DNA of 64,000 nucleotides from Planctomycetota bacterium (GCA_028280485.1 JANQLS010000049.1:62001-126000), one strand, 5' to 3'; positions 19,790-29,219 are shown, numbered from the stretch's first letter. Numbers and translations: made by a program. The notes: generated from the sequence alone by a model not told the origin.

Positions 19790-21013
19790 TCAACTTGAAA
19801 GGAAAGACCACCAGGCTCCATCTTTTTGTTCTAATGATTTCGATTGTTTTATTAATAGATTTTCCATTTTGTTTATATGATCCTGCATGGCTTTTTGTTG
19901 AGCATCAAATTTATCCTGCATAATCTCACGCTCTCTTTTTTCCAACTCAATTTCTCTATGTAATTCTCCTTTGGTCGTATCAATATATAAATCTTCTTCC
20001 TGAATCGTATCTTTCATACCAAGAAATTCACTGTAATAATGGATTTCTTCAGTTCGCTTCCAACCAAAACGATATTTTAAAGCTGCTTCAGTTTTATACC
20101 GTGGTACCCAATAGCAACAGGAGGAGTGTCTGAAATCATACATGGTTAACGATTTCTCCCTACTTCTGTTCTCTTCGAGCAGCTCTAAATTTTGGCCAAA
20201 TACTCGCCGGGACAAGCGCTTTAAGTACTCATTCACATTCTCAGGTTTTTTGGTAAAGAGAAAATCAGAGGAAGAAAATTTATATTTTTCAATGTACCTT
20301 TTTAATATCGAAGAGCACAACATTAGTTTAACACGTCGTCCAAAAGTTTTAGCAGTCTCCTCACGAATAATGCACTCAAAGATATCATGACCCGGTCTTT
20401 CAATAATGTCTTGTAATCGAACGTTCATAAGTTCAGTTGGAGATCTTATACCTGTGTCAAACAAAAACATCATTAGTGCTCTGTACTCAAAAGTGGCTTC
20501 TTCCATCATCCGTTGCAGAGATGTAAAAGTAAAGTAGACAAACTCTGGTTTATAATCGCATGCCCCAGATAAATCCTCAGTTATATCCTGAATCCTCACC
20601 CCTTCGCGTTTCTTGATTTTTATGTACCAACGCCAGAACGCTTTAAACCTCTTTATAAAATCATGAGTGGCTCTATATTCTTTTCCATTTTTGGTTTTTA
20701 TTCGACCGGTTCGCATACCGTCTACCACAGAGAAAAGCTCATCTTCTGAAATATCAACTAATGCCTTTCCAAACTCATTTTCAAAAATCTCACTAAGTCT
20801 CTGAAGTTTTTGTACAACATGTCTCAAATGGAGGGAGCTACGTGGCCCTTTGGGCCCATTTGTATTCCTTCCCAACCTCATATGTTCTAAATATTTGCCC
20901 ACGATTTTTCTATTTGAATCAGAAAACCTCTTTATTAATTTTGGATATGACTTCTCCTGCCACCTATTTACATTGTATGGGTCAACTATTTCCAGCTTGT
21001 TTTTAGTAACCAT
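19790..21013 (-). CDS. Tyrosine recombinase / integrase
   Basis: The 407-aa protein has a SAM-like N-terminal core-binding region (to about residue 150) and a catalytic domain with DTGIRSPTEL (Arg190), YDFRHSS (Arg295-His296), FGWKRTEEIHYYSEF (Trp318 at the usual His/Trp site, catalytic Tyr326 or 327). The first His of the usual HxxRH box is Tyr292, as in some archaeal-type integrases. A charged coiled coil follows (residues 350-395). The start is well supported by GGAGGAGG 5 bp ahead. It would integrate or excise a mobile element. A tRNA/tmRNA 3'-end-like fragment lies 390 bp upstream, the usual att site position. Confidence 0.92.
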   Translation of the reverse strand: MVTKNKLEIVDPYNVNRWQEKSYPKLIKRFSDSNRKIVGKYLEHMRLGRNTNGPKGPRSSLHLRHVVQKLQRLSEIFENEFGKALVDISEDELFSVVDGMRTGRIKTKNGKEYRATHDFIKRFKAFWRWYIKIKKREGVRIQDITEDLSGACDYKPEFVYFTFTSLQRMMEEATFEYRALMMFLFDTGIRSPTELMNVRLQDIIERPGHDIFECIIREETAKTFGRRVKLMLCSSILKRYIEKYKFSSSDFLFTKKPENVNEYLKRLSRRVFGQNLELLEENRSREKSLTMYDFRHSSCCYWVPRYKTEAALKYRFGWKRTEEIHYYSEFLGMKDTIQEEDLYIDTTKGELHREIELEKREREIMQDKFDAQQKAMQDHINKMENLLIKQSKSLEQKDGAWWSFLSS

Positions 21014-21912
21014 TTAACCTCCTCCATTATTGATGAATGAAGCTTTATATAGTTTCAACTACATCGATGATCAACTTTGACTAAACTGCCCCGTGGCCCT
21101 GAAATATCGTAAAAACAGTGATGGCCCTCCCGGAACTCAGGGTGATCATGCGATTTCTTTGGGCTTCATTTTTGCATTTTTAGAAAAAGTAATTGGAAGG
21201 TGATATTTAAATTTTTTGAAATGAGAAAACCGACCGCTTTGATTTTCTTAAAAACAAAAATCATAACACAGAGTCGAGATGGCGTGACTTGAACTCTCAA
21301 CTCAATCAAGAATTCTTCTGGGTTTATATGTAGAAGCACTTCAGCTTAATAAACTTTGTGATTTAGCGAAGATTCACTCAATTCCCTTGAAGTCCACGAC
21401 GGGGGTTCGATTCCTCCCGCCTACAAATTTCCCTCGTTTAAGGCTATCTCTCACAGCCTGCTTAAGACTTTGCACTGCATTCGTCATCTATCTAAAGAAC
21501 GCGAACGTACTGTACTGATATCGCAGCACACACCAACGTCGACGATCCTGACGCCTACTGTTTTGTCAAAACTTCGGAACGACCAGTCATTTTAATACGT
21601 ATATTTTCACCCAACTCTACGCTCTTTGCTCTCACACTCTCTTGCACATCGGGACTTTGGTAATCCCGCCCCGATGTCAGATGTTGTTTTGAAATTTTAG
21701 GTTATGGAATTGGGGATTTTGAAGTCCGATGAAGGAGTGATGAGCAGATGGGGATGTGTTAAAAATTTTAGTTACTGACTATTAGAAGTGTTGGATATAA
21801 CAAATTAAAGTTAGCTCACTATTACTGGATTTTAGAGAGCACCTAACTACCACAAGTAAGTTCGAGGGTTTTTCAGAGAAGAATTTTTAATTAAAGGGGA
21901 GGTCAGATAGCA
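21014..21912. other. Non-coding stretch next to the integrase
   Basis: About 900 bp without a convincing gene on either strand. It contains a 9-bp imperfect inverted repeat at 21271-21303 (GAGTCGAGA against TCTCAACTC) and the T-arm-like fragment at 21401-21425. The part just before 21913 holds the ribosome site of the PHP-SMC gene. I see no other recognisable element. Confidence 0.6.
21401..21425 (+). other. tRNA/tmRNA 3'-end-like fragment, candidate attachment site
   Basis: GGGGG-TTCGATT-CCTCC forms a perfect T-arm geometry (5-bp stem with one G-U pair and a 7-nt loop), followed by CGCCTAC as an acceptor strand would be. No matching 5' acceptor (GTAGGCG) occurs at tRNA distance, and no tmRNA tag frame is visible upstream, so only the 3' end is here. 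Such 3' fragments are what tyrosine recombinases leave at the far end of an integrated element. The integrase lies 390 bp away. The CGCCT-ending T-arm looks more like tmRNA than a common tRNA, but I cannot decide. Confidence 0.45.
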
Positions 21913-24690
21913 ATGGACAGTGAAATAAAGAACTTAGGTAGCAGGTGGTGGAAATTTGATTTCCATACACATACTCCAAAATCAGGAGATTTTGGGCGGG
22001 GTGATGAGTCTCTAAAAAACATACAACTTGAAGACTGGATCCAGAAAGCTATGGAATCTGGCCTCGACTGTGTTGTGGTAACAGATCACAACTCGGGAGG
22101 ATGGATCGATGCGTTGAAAGCCAAAAACAAGGAACTTAGAGACTCCGATGATAAACCTGAGTGGTATAAAGAGCTAATTATCTTTCCGGGCGCTGAAATT
22201 ACAGTTTCCGATAGTAGCAATCGTGTGCATCTGCTTGCTGTTTTTGATCCTAGTTGTGATAGTCAAAAGGTAACCGGTGTTTTAGGTGCATGCGGAATAA
22301 CTTCTGGTCACGGGGATGAAAAGCATACAGCAACTCAGGAGCTCGGATTTTTAGGGGTTGTACGAAAGATTACAGATGCTAATGGAATTGCGATTCCCGC
22401 TCATATTGATAGATCAAAAGGTTTGCTAAATGGAGTGACCTCTTTAACACCTGAACTCGAACAAAGCTTAAAAGCAGTAACGGCAGCAGAATTTTGCGAC
22501 TTACATAAATTTGATAATGCTGAAATATCATTAAAAAAAGCTGTAGATCGACTAGCAAAGGTGGCTGGTTCTGATGCACATAAACCTGATGATATCGGAA
22601 AATACTCAAGTTGGTTAAAGATGAGCTCCCCTTCAATAGAGGGGTTGAGGTTGGCTTTGATGGACCATGAGTTCTGTGTCAATAATCAAGAAAGCAATCC
22701 GAACCATAAGCCTGATATTTTTTTGTCAGAGCTGATGATTTCTTCTATGCGGCATTGTGGCCGAATTAAAAATCAACCTTTGCGTTTGTCTTTGCACCCT
22801 CACTTTAATGCCATCATTGGTGGCAGAGGCACTGGTAAGTCTACAGTCTTAGAATCTACAAGGATTGTCTCTCGACGTGACAAGGATCTTGAAACTGAAG
22901 CTCCAAGGCTAAAAGAAGATCTTGATCGCTTTATGAAATTGTCACAACACAATGGGGTAATGCTCAATGACACCGAAATAAACTTGAGCCTACACCGCCG
23001 TGGAAAAGATTACAAATTGTGCTGGCGACATGATGGATCAGGCCCAGTCCTCAAGGAAAAAACAGGTCTTGGGTGGGAAGAAATTGAAGCTGGCAATCAT
23101 AAAGAAAGATTTCCCATTAGCATATTCAGTCAAAAGCAAATCAATGAGCTCGCATCAAACCCCCGAGGGCTTTTAGATGTCGTTGACAGAACCCCAGATG
23201 TTAATCGGCATGAATGGAAATCACGCTGGGACAGCATTAAAAGTGAGTTCCTCCAAATGAGAGAAAGAAGGCGAGAGCTTCAACGACAACTCTCTGAAGA
23301 ACAATCTCTTCGTACAAAGCTCAGCGATGTAGAAAATGATCTAAAGCAGTATGAGGACCAGGGGCATGGAGAAATACTGAAACAATATCAAAAACGTAGC
23401 CAGCAAAAGAAGAGCCTGCCGGATGACAAGCTATTTGATGATTTATCCACTAATATCAAAGATGCTGCAAGTGTGACAGAATTTCCGGTTTTCCCCGATA
23501 AGCTTTTCGAACAAGAGGATGATACATATTCTGAAGTCAAAGCCATCCATGAACACACTGCTTCAGAGCTTAATAAATGCAAAGATGCCCTCTTGAAAAT
23601 TGCAGAACGGATTGAAAATATTAAAACAACACGATCATTCAATATTGCAAAGAGCAAATGGCAACTCGCACTTCAATCAAGCATCGATGGATACGAAGCA
23701 CTGGTTAAAGAATATGAGGAAAAGAAAAACCAATTGAGTCTATCTCTTTACGGTGATTGGGTCCAACAACGCAATCAGCTACAAGAACAACTGACCAAAC
23801 TTGCTGGGATAGAGAAGGAAAAAGATGAGGTTGAGAAAAAAATTGAGGATAAAATTAAGAGCCTCAAGGCATTGCGATTGGAGCTGCTTGAAAAAAGACG
23901 GACCTTTATTGGAAAAGTGATTGGTGCGAGTGCTTTTGTCAGGATGGAATTAGTCCAGTTTGGCGATGTTTCATCTTTGGAAACTGATTACCGCGACATA
24001 TTAGGGCTTGATGGTGATAAATTTAAAAGCTCGGTATTGGATAGAGATGATCAACAAGGAATATTGTGGGATTTATTCAATTGGGAGTCAGACAATTGCC
24101 TACCGGATGAGGTGGGGAGCAAAATTGCAGAGATAAAGAACAAATCCATCAAAATAGCATTAGGTGATGATTCTGGTAATCACGGTTCATTTGATACTCG
24201 CTTAAAAAAGGCATACGAAACTCAACCAGCTATGTTTGATCAGCTTGATACATGGTGGCCAGAAGATTTGCTCCGAGTTAAATATTCTAAAGACCCGCCC
24301 TCCGGAAAATTTGACGACCTTGAAAAGGGATCTGCGGGCCAGAAAGCTGCAGCTATTCTTGCCTTTTTGCTAAGCCATGGTAGTGAGCCCCTAATCATTG
24401 ATCAACCGGAAGACGATTTAGACAATGCGTTGATTTATGATCTTATTGTAAAGCAGATTCATGAAAACAAAAATGGCCGCCAGCTTATTATTGTAACTCA
24501 TAACCCTAACATCGTCGTAAATGGTGATGCAGAGCTGGTGAATGTTCTCAAATTCACAAATGGCCAGGTTCAATTGGATCTTCAAGGAGGTCTCGAAGAA
24601 TTAAGTATTAGAGACTCAATCTGCACAATTTTGGAAGGTGGAAAGCAGGCATTTGACAAGCGTTACAAAAGAATAACCTTGAAGCCATAA
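21913..24690 (+). CDS. PHP-domain / SMC-like ATPase (TrlF/Ppl-type, candidate defence protein)
   Basis: The 925-aa protein begins with a PHP phosphoesterase domain (residues about 10-255): FDFHTHTP, VVVTDHNSGG, FPGAEITV, AHIDRS and VAGSDAHKPDD supply the metal ligands. An ABC/SMC-type ATPase follows, with Walker A GGRGTGKST (about residue 303), a long coiled coil (about 430-665), and a C-terminal half with SAGQKAAAILAFLL (signature), LIIDQPEDDLDN (Walker B) and VTHNPNIVV (His switch). This architecture is that of TrlF-family ATPases, and I recall the PHP-ATPase protein Ppl reported among anti-phage genes. The N-terminal active site looks complete. It stands alone in the island. Nuclease activity triggered by ATPase sensing is inference. 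Confidence 0.88.
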   Translation: MDSEIKNLGSRWWKFDFHTHTPKSGDFGRGDESLKNIQLEDWIQKAMESGLDCVVVTDHNSGGWIDALKAKNKELRDSDDKPEWYKELIIFPGAEITVSDSSNRVHLLAVFDPSCDSQKVTGVLGACGITSGHGDEKHTATQELGFLGVVRKITDANGIAIPAHIDRSKGLLNGVTSLTPELEQSLKAVTAAEFCDLHKFDNAEISLKKAVDRLAKVAGSDAHKPDDIGKYSSWLKMSSPSIEGLRLALMDHEFCVNNQESNPNHKPDIFLSELMISSMRHCGRIKNQPLRLSLHPHFNAIIGGRGTGKSTVLESTRIVSRRDKDLETEAPRLKEDLDRFMKLSQHNGVMLNDTEINLSLHRRGKDYKLCWRHDGSGPVLKEKTGLGWEEIEAGNHKERFPISIFSQKQINELASNPRGLLDVVDRTPDVNRHEWKSRWDSIKSEFLQMRERRRELQRQLSEEQSLRTKLSDVENDLKQYEDQGHGEILKQYQKRSQQKKSLPDDKLFDDLSTNIKDAASVTEFPVFPDKLFEQEDDTYSEVKAIHEHTASELNKCKDALLKIAERIENIKTTRSFNIAKSKWQLALQSSIDGYEALVKEYEEKKNQLSLSLYGDWVQQRNQLQEQLTKLAGIEKEKDEVEKKIEDKIKSLKALRLELLEKRRTFIGKVIGASAFVRMELVQFGDVSSLETDYRDILGLDGDKFKSSVLDRDDQQGILWDLFNWESDNCLPDEVGSKIAEIKNKSIKIALGDDSGNHGSFDTRLKKAYETQPAMFDQLDTWWPEDLLRVKYSKDPPSGKFDDLEKGSAGQKAAAILAFLLSHGSEPLIIDQPEDDLDNALIYDLIVKQIHENKNGRQLIIVTHNPNIVVNGDAELVNVLKFTNGQVQLDLQGGLEELSIRDSICTILEGGKQAFDKRYKRITLKP

Positions 24691-25035
24691 CACTGCTTTG
24701 GATTAAAACTTTTTATACTAAAAGTGTCGAGGACAAATAACTCACAGCTTAAATCCGACAAGCTCACCAGAGCTCAACTGCATGATTGTCATATCACATC
24801 GTGGCCACCAAAAATCATGGTAAACCTGAGACTCTGGCGTGCTTTTCATAGAGCATCCTGAACTTTTCTGTCTCATTTATAAGACTTCTGGAATTGTTAT
24901 CAGTAGCACCATAAATGGATTTTTCTAATGACCCGAACTCTTCAATTAATACATACAAAACAAAAATTTATTGCAAGGGCAAGTTCTTAAAATGTTAGCG
25001 AGCATTACTCGGCTATATACTCCTCAGGCAGAACC
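24691..25035. other. Gap of 345 bp
   Basis: The stretch between the PHP-SMC gene and the small zinc-ribbon gene has no ORF I can support and no strong hairpin or repeat. Confidence 0.5.
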
Positions 25036-25218
25036 CTAAGGAACTTTCGATTGAATCGGATGTCCATTTTTCTTTAATATTTCCTTCAAACATCTTTCAG
25101 AACACACCACTGTTCGCTCATCCAAAGCGACCACTCCTCGAGGCCCCACTACTGACTTTTGAACATCTAAAACATAGGCTCCGAGTTCCAATTCCCGCCG
25201 ACAAAAAGCACAATTCAC
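25036..25218 (-). CDS. Small four-Cys zinc-ribbon-like protein
   Basis: A 60-aa protein with two Cys pairs, MNCAFCRREL near the N-terminus and VCSERC in the second half, spaced as in a zinc ribbon or treble clef. Its GTG start overlaps the upstream stop (GTGA), which argues that it is real and co-translated with the HTH gene before it. Function is unknown; binding of nucleic acid or a protein partner is the usual role of such small ribbons. Confidence 0.6.
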   Translation of the reverse strand: MNCAFCRRELELGAYVLDVQKSVVGPRGVVALDERTVVCSERCLKEILKKNGHPIQSKVP

Positions 25219-25502
25219 TTTCTTGACCTCCCACGAGCTTTTACTTTTAACTTACAACATCTCCCTTTAAGTTTTGAATATGAACATTCCAAGCTCTTCT
25301 GAATCAATCGATCCCGATACAACCATGAAGCCAAAGTTCCCGGTGAAATCTTCAATTTCTTAGAGAAATCTTTTTGGCTGAGTCCACTCTCCTTAAAGTC
25401 TCGAAGAATTTTTCTAACTTCAGAATGAGATCTTGTAGGGGATCTATAAGAACTTGCTCTAAACCATTTACTCCACTTTCCAAATTTCAATTTTTTATTC
25501 AA
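25215..25502 (-). CDS. Small HTH protein, transposase-Orf1-like
   Basis: A 95-aa very basic protein with a helix-turn-helix at residues about 27-62 (EVRKILRDFKESGLSQKDFSKKLKISPGTLASWL), close in pattern to the HTH of the IS66 TnpA seen at 1.4-1.8 kb but not accompanied by tnpB or tnpC. Start TTG at 25502 has GAGGTGATG upstream. The C-terminus (KLKVKARGRSRK) is positively charged. It forms a two-gene unit with the zinc-ribbon gene. It may be a domesticated or orphan transposase accessory protein. Confidence 0.65.
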   Translation of the reverse strand: MNKKLKFGKWSKWFRASSYRSPTRSHSEVRKILRDFKESGLSQKDFSKKLKISPGTLASWLYRDRLIQKSLECSYSKLKGRCCKLKVKARGRSRK

Positions 25503-25736
25503 TTCACATCACCTCAAAGAGTAAACCAAACCCTCTGAGTAAAGAGCTTTGAACTAAATTGAATCGCTGCTCAAAACATTTAGAAAAAAATCAGATTTAA
25601 TACAAACTGAAACGAGAGTAGGTAACAGAGAAATAAAACCCATTTAGAATGCTAAATTCATAGCTCTCAAACTCTTTCGGCAGAAAAGAAGCTGATACCA
25701 CTAAAATTGAGCAGCAGAGAGTCTTTCGGCCTCAGA

Positions 25737-27815
25737 TTAAGGAAGATGAGAAGAAGTATGCCGGAATTCTTCCCAATCAGTAATTTTATGTCGTACTGAA
25801 TAAGGCACAAAATCAATGGGAGTGTCATCGGGTAAATAGTTCCAAGAGTCGCTTGAAGAAATGCTTGCAGCTAAAAATTTAATTAATTGAACTTTGTAGG
25901 TACTACATTTTAATACGATCAATCGAGAGGAAATTACAAACCCCTCTTGGTTTAAATGATCTCGAATTTTACTGAATGCCTTAACTGAAGTAGCGATCAA
26001 TGCCAGCTTAGAAAACGAATGGAGCCCATTTTTAACATTCAATAAAAAGTCAGAATGCCCAGTTTCAATTTCAATCCCGATTGGCTCACCTAATTCTTTA
26101 CCGATTTTTTGAACCTTTAGATCGACTCGACCTCCATGCCTTTTAGCTTCAGGAATAACAAAATAGTTGTTCGATTCTAAAAATTGTTGCACTTCCCATT
26201 TCCAGTACTCATGGACATATCCTCCTCTTAAGGGAGTCACACCATCAAGGCCTAACTCTATTCTTCCCTTCGGTGTCAATTCCAGGAGAATTTTTCGAGC
26301 TCGGTTTTCCACGATTGAATGGGAATTAACCAATCCCTTAGCTTGAAGGTCAATTTTCAATTGATTACCCATGTAAGAAGTAATTCCTAACCGTTGATAG
26401 CGTTCAAACACTCCTGAATAGGGATGAGAAACAATGTCATTGAGTAAATTCATCGACGACTCGGTCAGATTTCTATGAGTTGAATTTTGCCTGGACACTG
26501 AAGCCTTGTTACTTGAAACTACTTTCGGGTTCTTAAGGTACTCCTTGAGCTTTTGGTCAGTGAGAATTCCCTTCTTAAAATCCAGCATCGGAAATTTTAC
26601 TAATACTGGTTTTCGCCATCGGTCCTGCAATTTCACAACTCCCTGCCCCACGGGCAAGGCTGAAAAAACTCGTTTGTCGACGTCATTTACCTGGGATAGC
26701 GATACCGTTTTTTGAATATCGGTGGGATCCTTGAGATTCAAACAAATGCTTGTATAGGTATTCGCTAAGGCTACACTCGAAATCAATGAGGGCTGCTGAT
26801 CAATAATCATAGTCCCCACTCCCAGCTCTCTTCCTTGACGGAGAAGCATTTCCATAACTGATTCTTTCCCTTTTCCCGATGATTTAAGAAGGACATTGTG
26901 AGCCTCTTCAAGGACGATCATAAATTGAAGCTTTTCTCGCTTGGTCGTCGACAACTGAGTGTAGTAAAGCCAAAGAGTTAAAGCAGGAATCAAAAATTTT
27001 TTGCCATTTTCATTCAAAGCGTCGAGTTCGATTACGGTGATATTTTTGAGCAGTTTCTCAACAAGATCCTTTTGACTGAGATTCGTCTGGTTGCTGATTC
27101 CAGCAAAGACCAAGGACTCCAAAGCTCTAATGACACTGATCTTCCACTCTCTCAATCTCGGAGCATCGGGAATGGGTTTTACTTTTTGTAAGAGTTCTTT
27201 CGGGGTTACGTTTTCTTTACTATAGAGAATTGCCTTTTGGAGTACAGATCGAGCTGCATCTCCCAGAGTGTATGCATCTCCGAAAATATCCACGATTTGA
27301 TTAACGAACACATTCCTCTCAAGGTGAGGAGGAGGGATAAAGGGATTAAAGGCCAAAGGCGAAATCGGCCTTCCCGGGGTAAAAAAGTTAATTCGCTTTT
27401 TTACAAGCTGAGTGAGGTCTCTACCGTTTCGTTTCCAATCAAAAAGAATGAAGGGAATACCTCGTTGAGCCAGCTGAGAAAGAATTTGAAAAGTAGCCAT
27501 GGTCTTTCCTGCACCTGATCTACCGAAAACAGAAACATTCTGGATCAGCTCAGACTCATAGAGACCAAATGACCATTTGGGATTTTCATACTGAAGAGTT
27601 CCTAATGAAATGGGCCCTCTCGATACTTTTTCTGAGGGTAAAGATAAAAGAAACTTATTATTAAAATCCCCCAGATATTTATGGGCGCTTTCAACAATTT
27701 GCTGGTCGATAAGACTCTTAACTTTTACTGAAGCAAACTCCCGAGCTTTCAACCAAATTCGCACCTGTTCTGGAATCAGAGGTTTCAATTTACTGGCGAG
27801 TGTTAAGATATCCAT
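25737..27815 (-). CDS. HerA/TraG-like ATPase fused to winged helix and Replic_Relax-like domain
   Basis: The 692-aa protein has Walker A GRSGAGKT (residues 98-105), the conserved ILFDWKRNGRDL strand, Walker B FMIVLEEAHNVLL (about 300) and the sensor MIIDQQPSLISSVAL, as in HerA/VirD4-type DNA translocases. Residues about 450-530 look like a winged helix. Residues 540-640 contain GGYVHEYWKWEVQQFL, GGRVDLKV and IGIEIETGHSDFLLNVKNGL, reminiscent of the plasmid replication-relaxation (Replic_Relax) or restriction-endonuclease-like fold. It overlaps the coiled-coil gene upstream by 26 bp. A homologue of the whole arrangement is split over three ORFs at 43.4-45.4 kb. The probable role is DNA pumping in transfer or replication of the element. 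Confidence 0.85.
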   Translation of the reverse strand: MDILTLASKLKPLIPEQVRIWLKAREFASVKVKSLIDQQIVESAHKYLGDFNNKFLLSLPSEKVSRGPISLGTLQYENPKWSFGLYESELIQNVSVFGRSGAGKTMATFQILSQLAQRGIPFILFDWKRNGRDLTQLVKKRINFFTPGRPISPLAFNPFIPPPHLERNVFVNQIVDIFGDAYTLGDAARSVLQKAILYSKENVTPKELLQKVKPIPDAPRLREWKISVIRALESLVFAGISNQTNLSQKDLVEKLLKNITVIELDALNENGKKFLIPALTLWLYYTQLSTTKREKLQFMIVLEEAHNVLLKSSGKGKESVMEMLLRQGRELGVGTMIIDQQPSLISSVALANTYTSICLNLKDPTDIQKTVSLSQVNDVDKRVFSALPVGQGVVKLQDRWRKPVLVKFPMLDFKKGILTDQKLKEYLKNPKVVSSNKASVSRQNSTHRNLTESSMNLLNDIVSHPYSGVFERYQRLGITSYMGNQLKIDLQAKGLVNSHSIVENRARKILLELTPKGRIELGLDGVTPLRGGYVHEYWKWEVQQFLESNNYFVIPEAKRHGGRVDLKVQKIGKELGEPIGIEIETGHSDFLLNVKNGLHSFSKLALIATSVKAFSKIRDHLNQEGFVISSRLIVLKCSTYKVQLIKFLAASISSSDSWNYLPDDTPIDFVPYSVRHKITDWEEFRHTSSHLP

Positions 27816-28173
27816 TATGAGTGACCCTTATTCCTTCAAGGATCTCGAAGAGTCGATTTTGAAGTTGTTGGATTTGAACTTCCTCTTGGAGTGCAAGCTG
27901 TCGACGTTCTCTTTGTAGGGATTGTCGTTGAGAAACTAAACGGTCATGTCGATCGGGAGAGGGTTTCCATAAGTTTAAAATTTCAGAATCAATTTCACAT
28001 TCATTATTGAGGCACTCAGAACGCAACTTGGAATGAGTTGATCGAATCTGAGATAACTGCCTTAAGACTAAAGCGATCTCTCTCAAAAGCCGAAGCTCTA
28101 CTCCGGAAGCGTTTTGACTCTGATCTAAAATCAGTTGAGCTTGTTGTTCGATGGGAGCTGATTTATTTACCAT
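27790..28173 (-). CDS. Coiled-coil partner of the HerA-like ATPase
   Basis: A 127-aa protein that is almost wholly helical: ELRLLREIALVLRQLSQI early, and QRQSLQRERRQLALQEEVQI late, with heptad patterns typical of a coiled coil. It starts at an ATG with GAGG upstream and runs 26 bp into the ATPase gene, so both are made together. No enzyme motif is present. It may hold the ATPase hexamer to a partner or to DNA. No family is recognised. Confidence 0.7.
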   Translation of the reverse strand: MVNKSAPIEQQAQLILDQSQNASGVELRLLREIALVLRQLSQIRSTHSKLRSECLNNECEIDSEILNLWKPSPDRHDRLVSQRQSLQRERRQLALQEEVQIQQLQNRLFEILEGIRVTHNGYLNTRQ

Positions 28174-28371
28174 TAAATACCTCTTTGTTGAGATATTTAT
28201 ACCGTTTCACCTAAATTGAACCTCTCTCAACGATTCTCCCCTCGTAGTGAGTACAAAAGTTATTTGAAAAATAAAGCGGCTAACTTTTTTGCTTGCTGAC
28301 AGCTTATAGAGTCATTCGGTGATTCTGACTTCCTCTATAAGTAAAACTTGAGTCAGTAAATTTCAGGAATA

Positions 28372-28938
28372 ATGACTGCCAATTCCCAACCTATTGAACA
28401 GACAGTAGAGTGGCTTAGAAAAAGCCCAATAAAGCTAAAAGTAATGATGGCTCTTAGTACTCCACTTACGGTAAATCAGATCGCAATATCAATAAATAAA
28501 ACTCAATCTCAAATCAGTAAACATCTAAAACTTCTATCAGAAAAGGGACTTGTAAGGTGCCTCACCGATTCAGCCCCTCACCATAGGACTTACAGCCTCA
28601 GTCAATTTGGAGAATCCTGTATAAAAAATCTTCAATCTCATTCAGAAAACCAAGAATCTACTAACAATTTAGATTGGGAGATTTATTCAAAGTTATCTTC
28701 AAGAGGACGCAGTTCAATTCTTCAATCAACTTCAACCGATCCACATTCGGGATCAAAAATAAGAAAACAAGCCAACATAGACTATAAAATGAAAATTTCA
28801 GCGAATTACTCTAAAGTCATCCTCTCCTTTTTAGAAAAGGAACAAATAGTCGAACGCGACCCTAATGACCAATCAAAAATTTCTCTTACGCCTTTAGGGC
28901 TAAAATACAAAAAAGCACTCACTAATTTTGATGGTTAG
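28372..28938 (+). CDS. Tandem winged-helix regulator, ArsR-like
   Basis: The 188-aa protein has an N-terminal ArsR-type winged helix (residues about 15-75, TVNQIAISINKTQSQISKHL), a middle block starting NLDWEIYSKLSSRGRSSILQS, and a second winged helix near the C-terminus (YSKVILSFLEKEQIVERD). The same layout and middle block recur in the leftward gene at 29.7-30.3 kb, so the two are paralogues. Its start ATG follows AGGAATA. It probably binds DNA and controls genes of the island. The ligand is unknown. Confidence 0.75.
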   Translation: MTANSQPIEQTVEWLRKSPIKLKVMMALSTPLTVNQIAISINKTQSQISKHLKLLSEKGLVRCLTDSAPHHRTYSLSQFGESCIKNLQSHSENQESTNNLDWEIYSKLSSRGRSSILQSTSTDPHSGSKIRKQANIDYKMKISANYSKVILSFLEKEQIVERDPNDQSKISLTPLGLKYKKALTNFDG

Positions 28939-28943
28939 TTATT

Positions 28944-29219
28944 TCATTTTATGAATTTGAATTCCCCAGTTTCTGAGATTTGAATCTCCGAGTAAACTGA
29001 AACTGAAGCATCAGAATTTCGAACCTTTCTTACAAGCCCACAGCGGTCTAATCGATTGACATACAATGAAGCAAGCTTGTAGCTCATTTTTAATTCCTTA
29101 CTAATCGAAGAAACGGTTTTCCCCTTTACCCCCACATATTGAATGATTTTCAAGCGATTGGTGTTCGCTAAAGTTGAATAGATTTTCCTTATCTTCTCGT
29201 AGTCGTCTTCAAGTTTCAT
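28944..29219 (-). CDS. ArsR-like winged-helix protein
   Basis: A 91-aa single-domain regulator: YSTLANTNRLKIIQYVG (helix 1-2), TVSSISKELKMSYKLASLYVNRL (recognition helix) and a wing GLVRKVRNSDASVSVYSEI. It is convergent with the preceding regulator, 5 bp from its stop. No metal-binding CxC pair typical of metal sensors is present. One of four winged-helix genes packed into 2 kb. Confidence 0.75.
   Translation of the reverse strand: MKLEDDYEKIRKIYSTLANTNRLKIIQYVGVKGKTVSSISKELKMSYKLASLYVNRLDRCGLVRKVRNSDASVSVYSEIQISETGEFKFIK

Noticed and set aside
21350-21425. A complete tRNA ending at the T-arm-like fragment
   Set aside because: The bases at tRNA distance upstream cannot pair with the acceptor strand and no D or anticodon arm forms.
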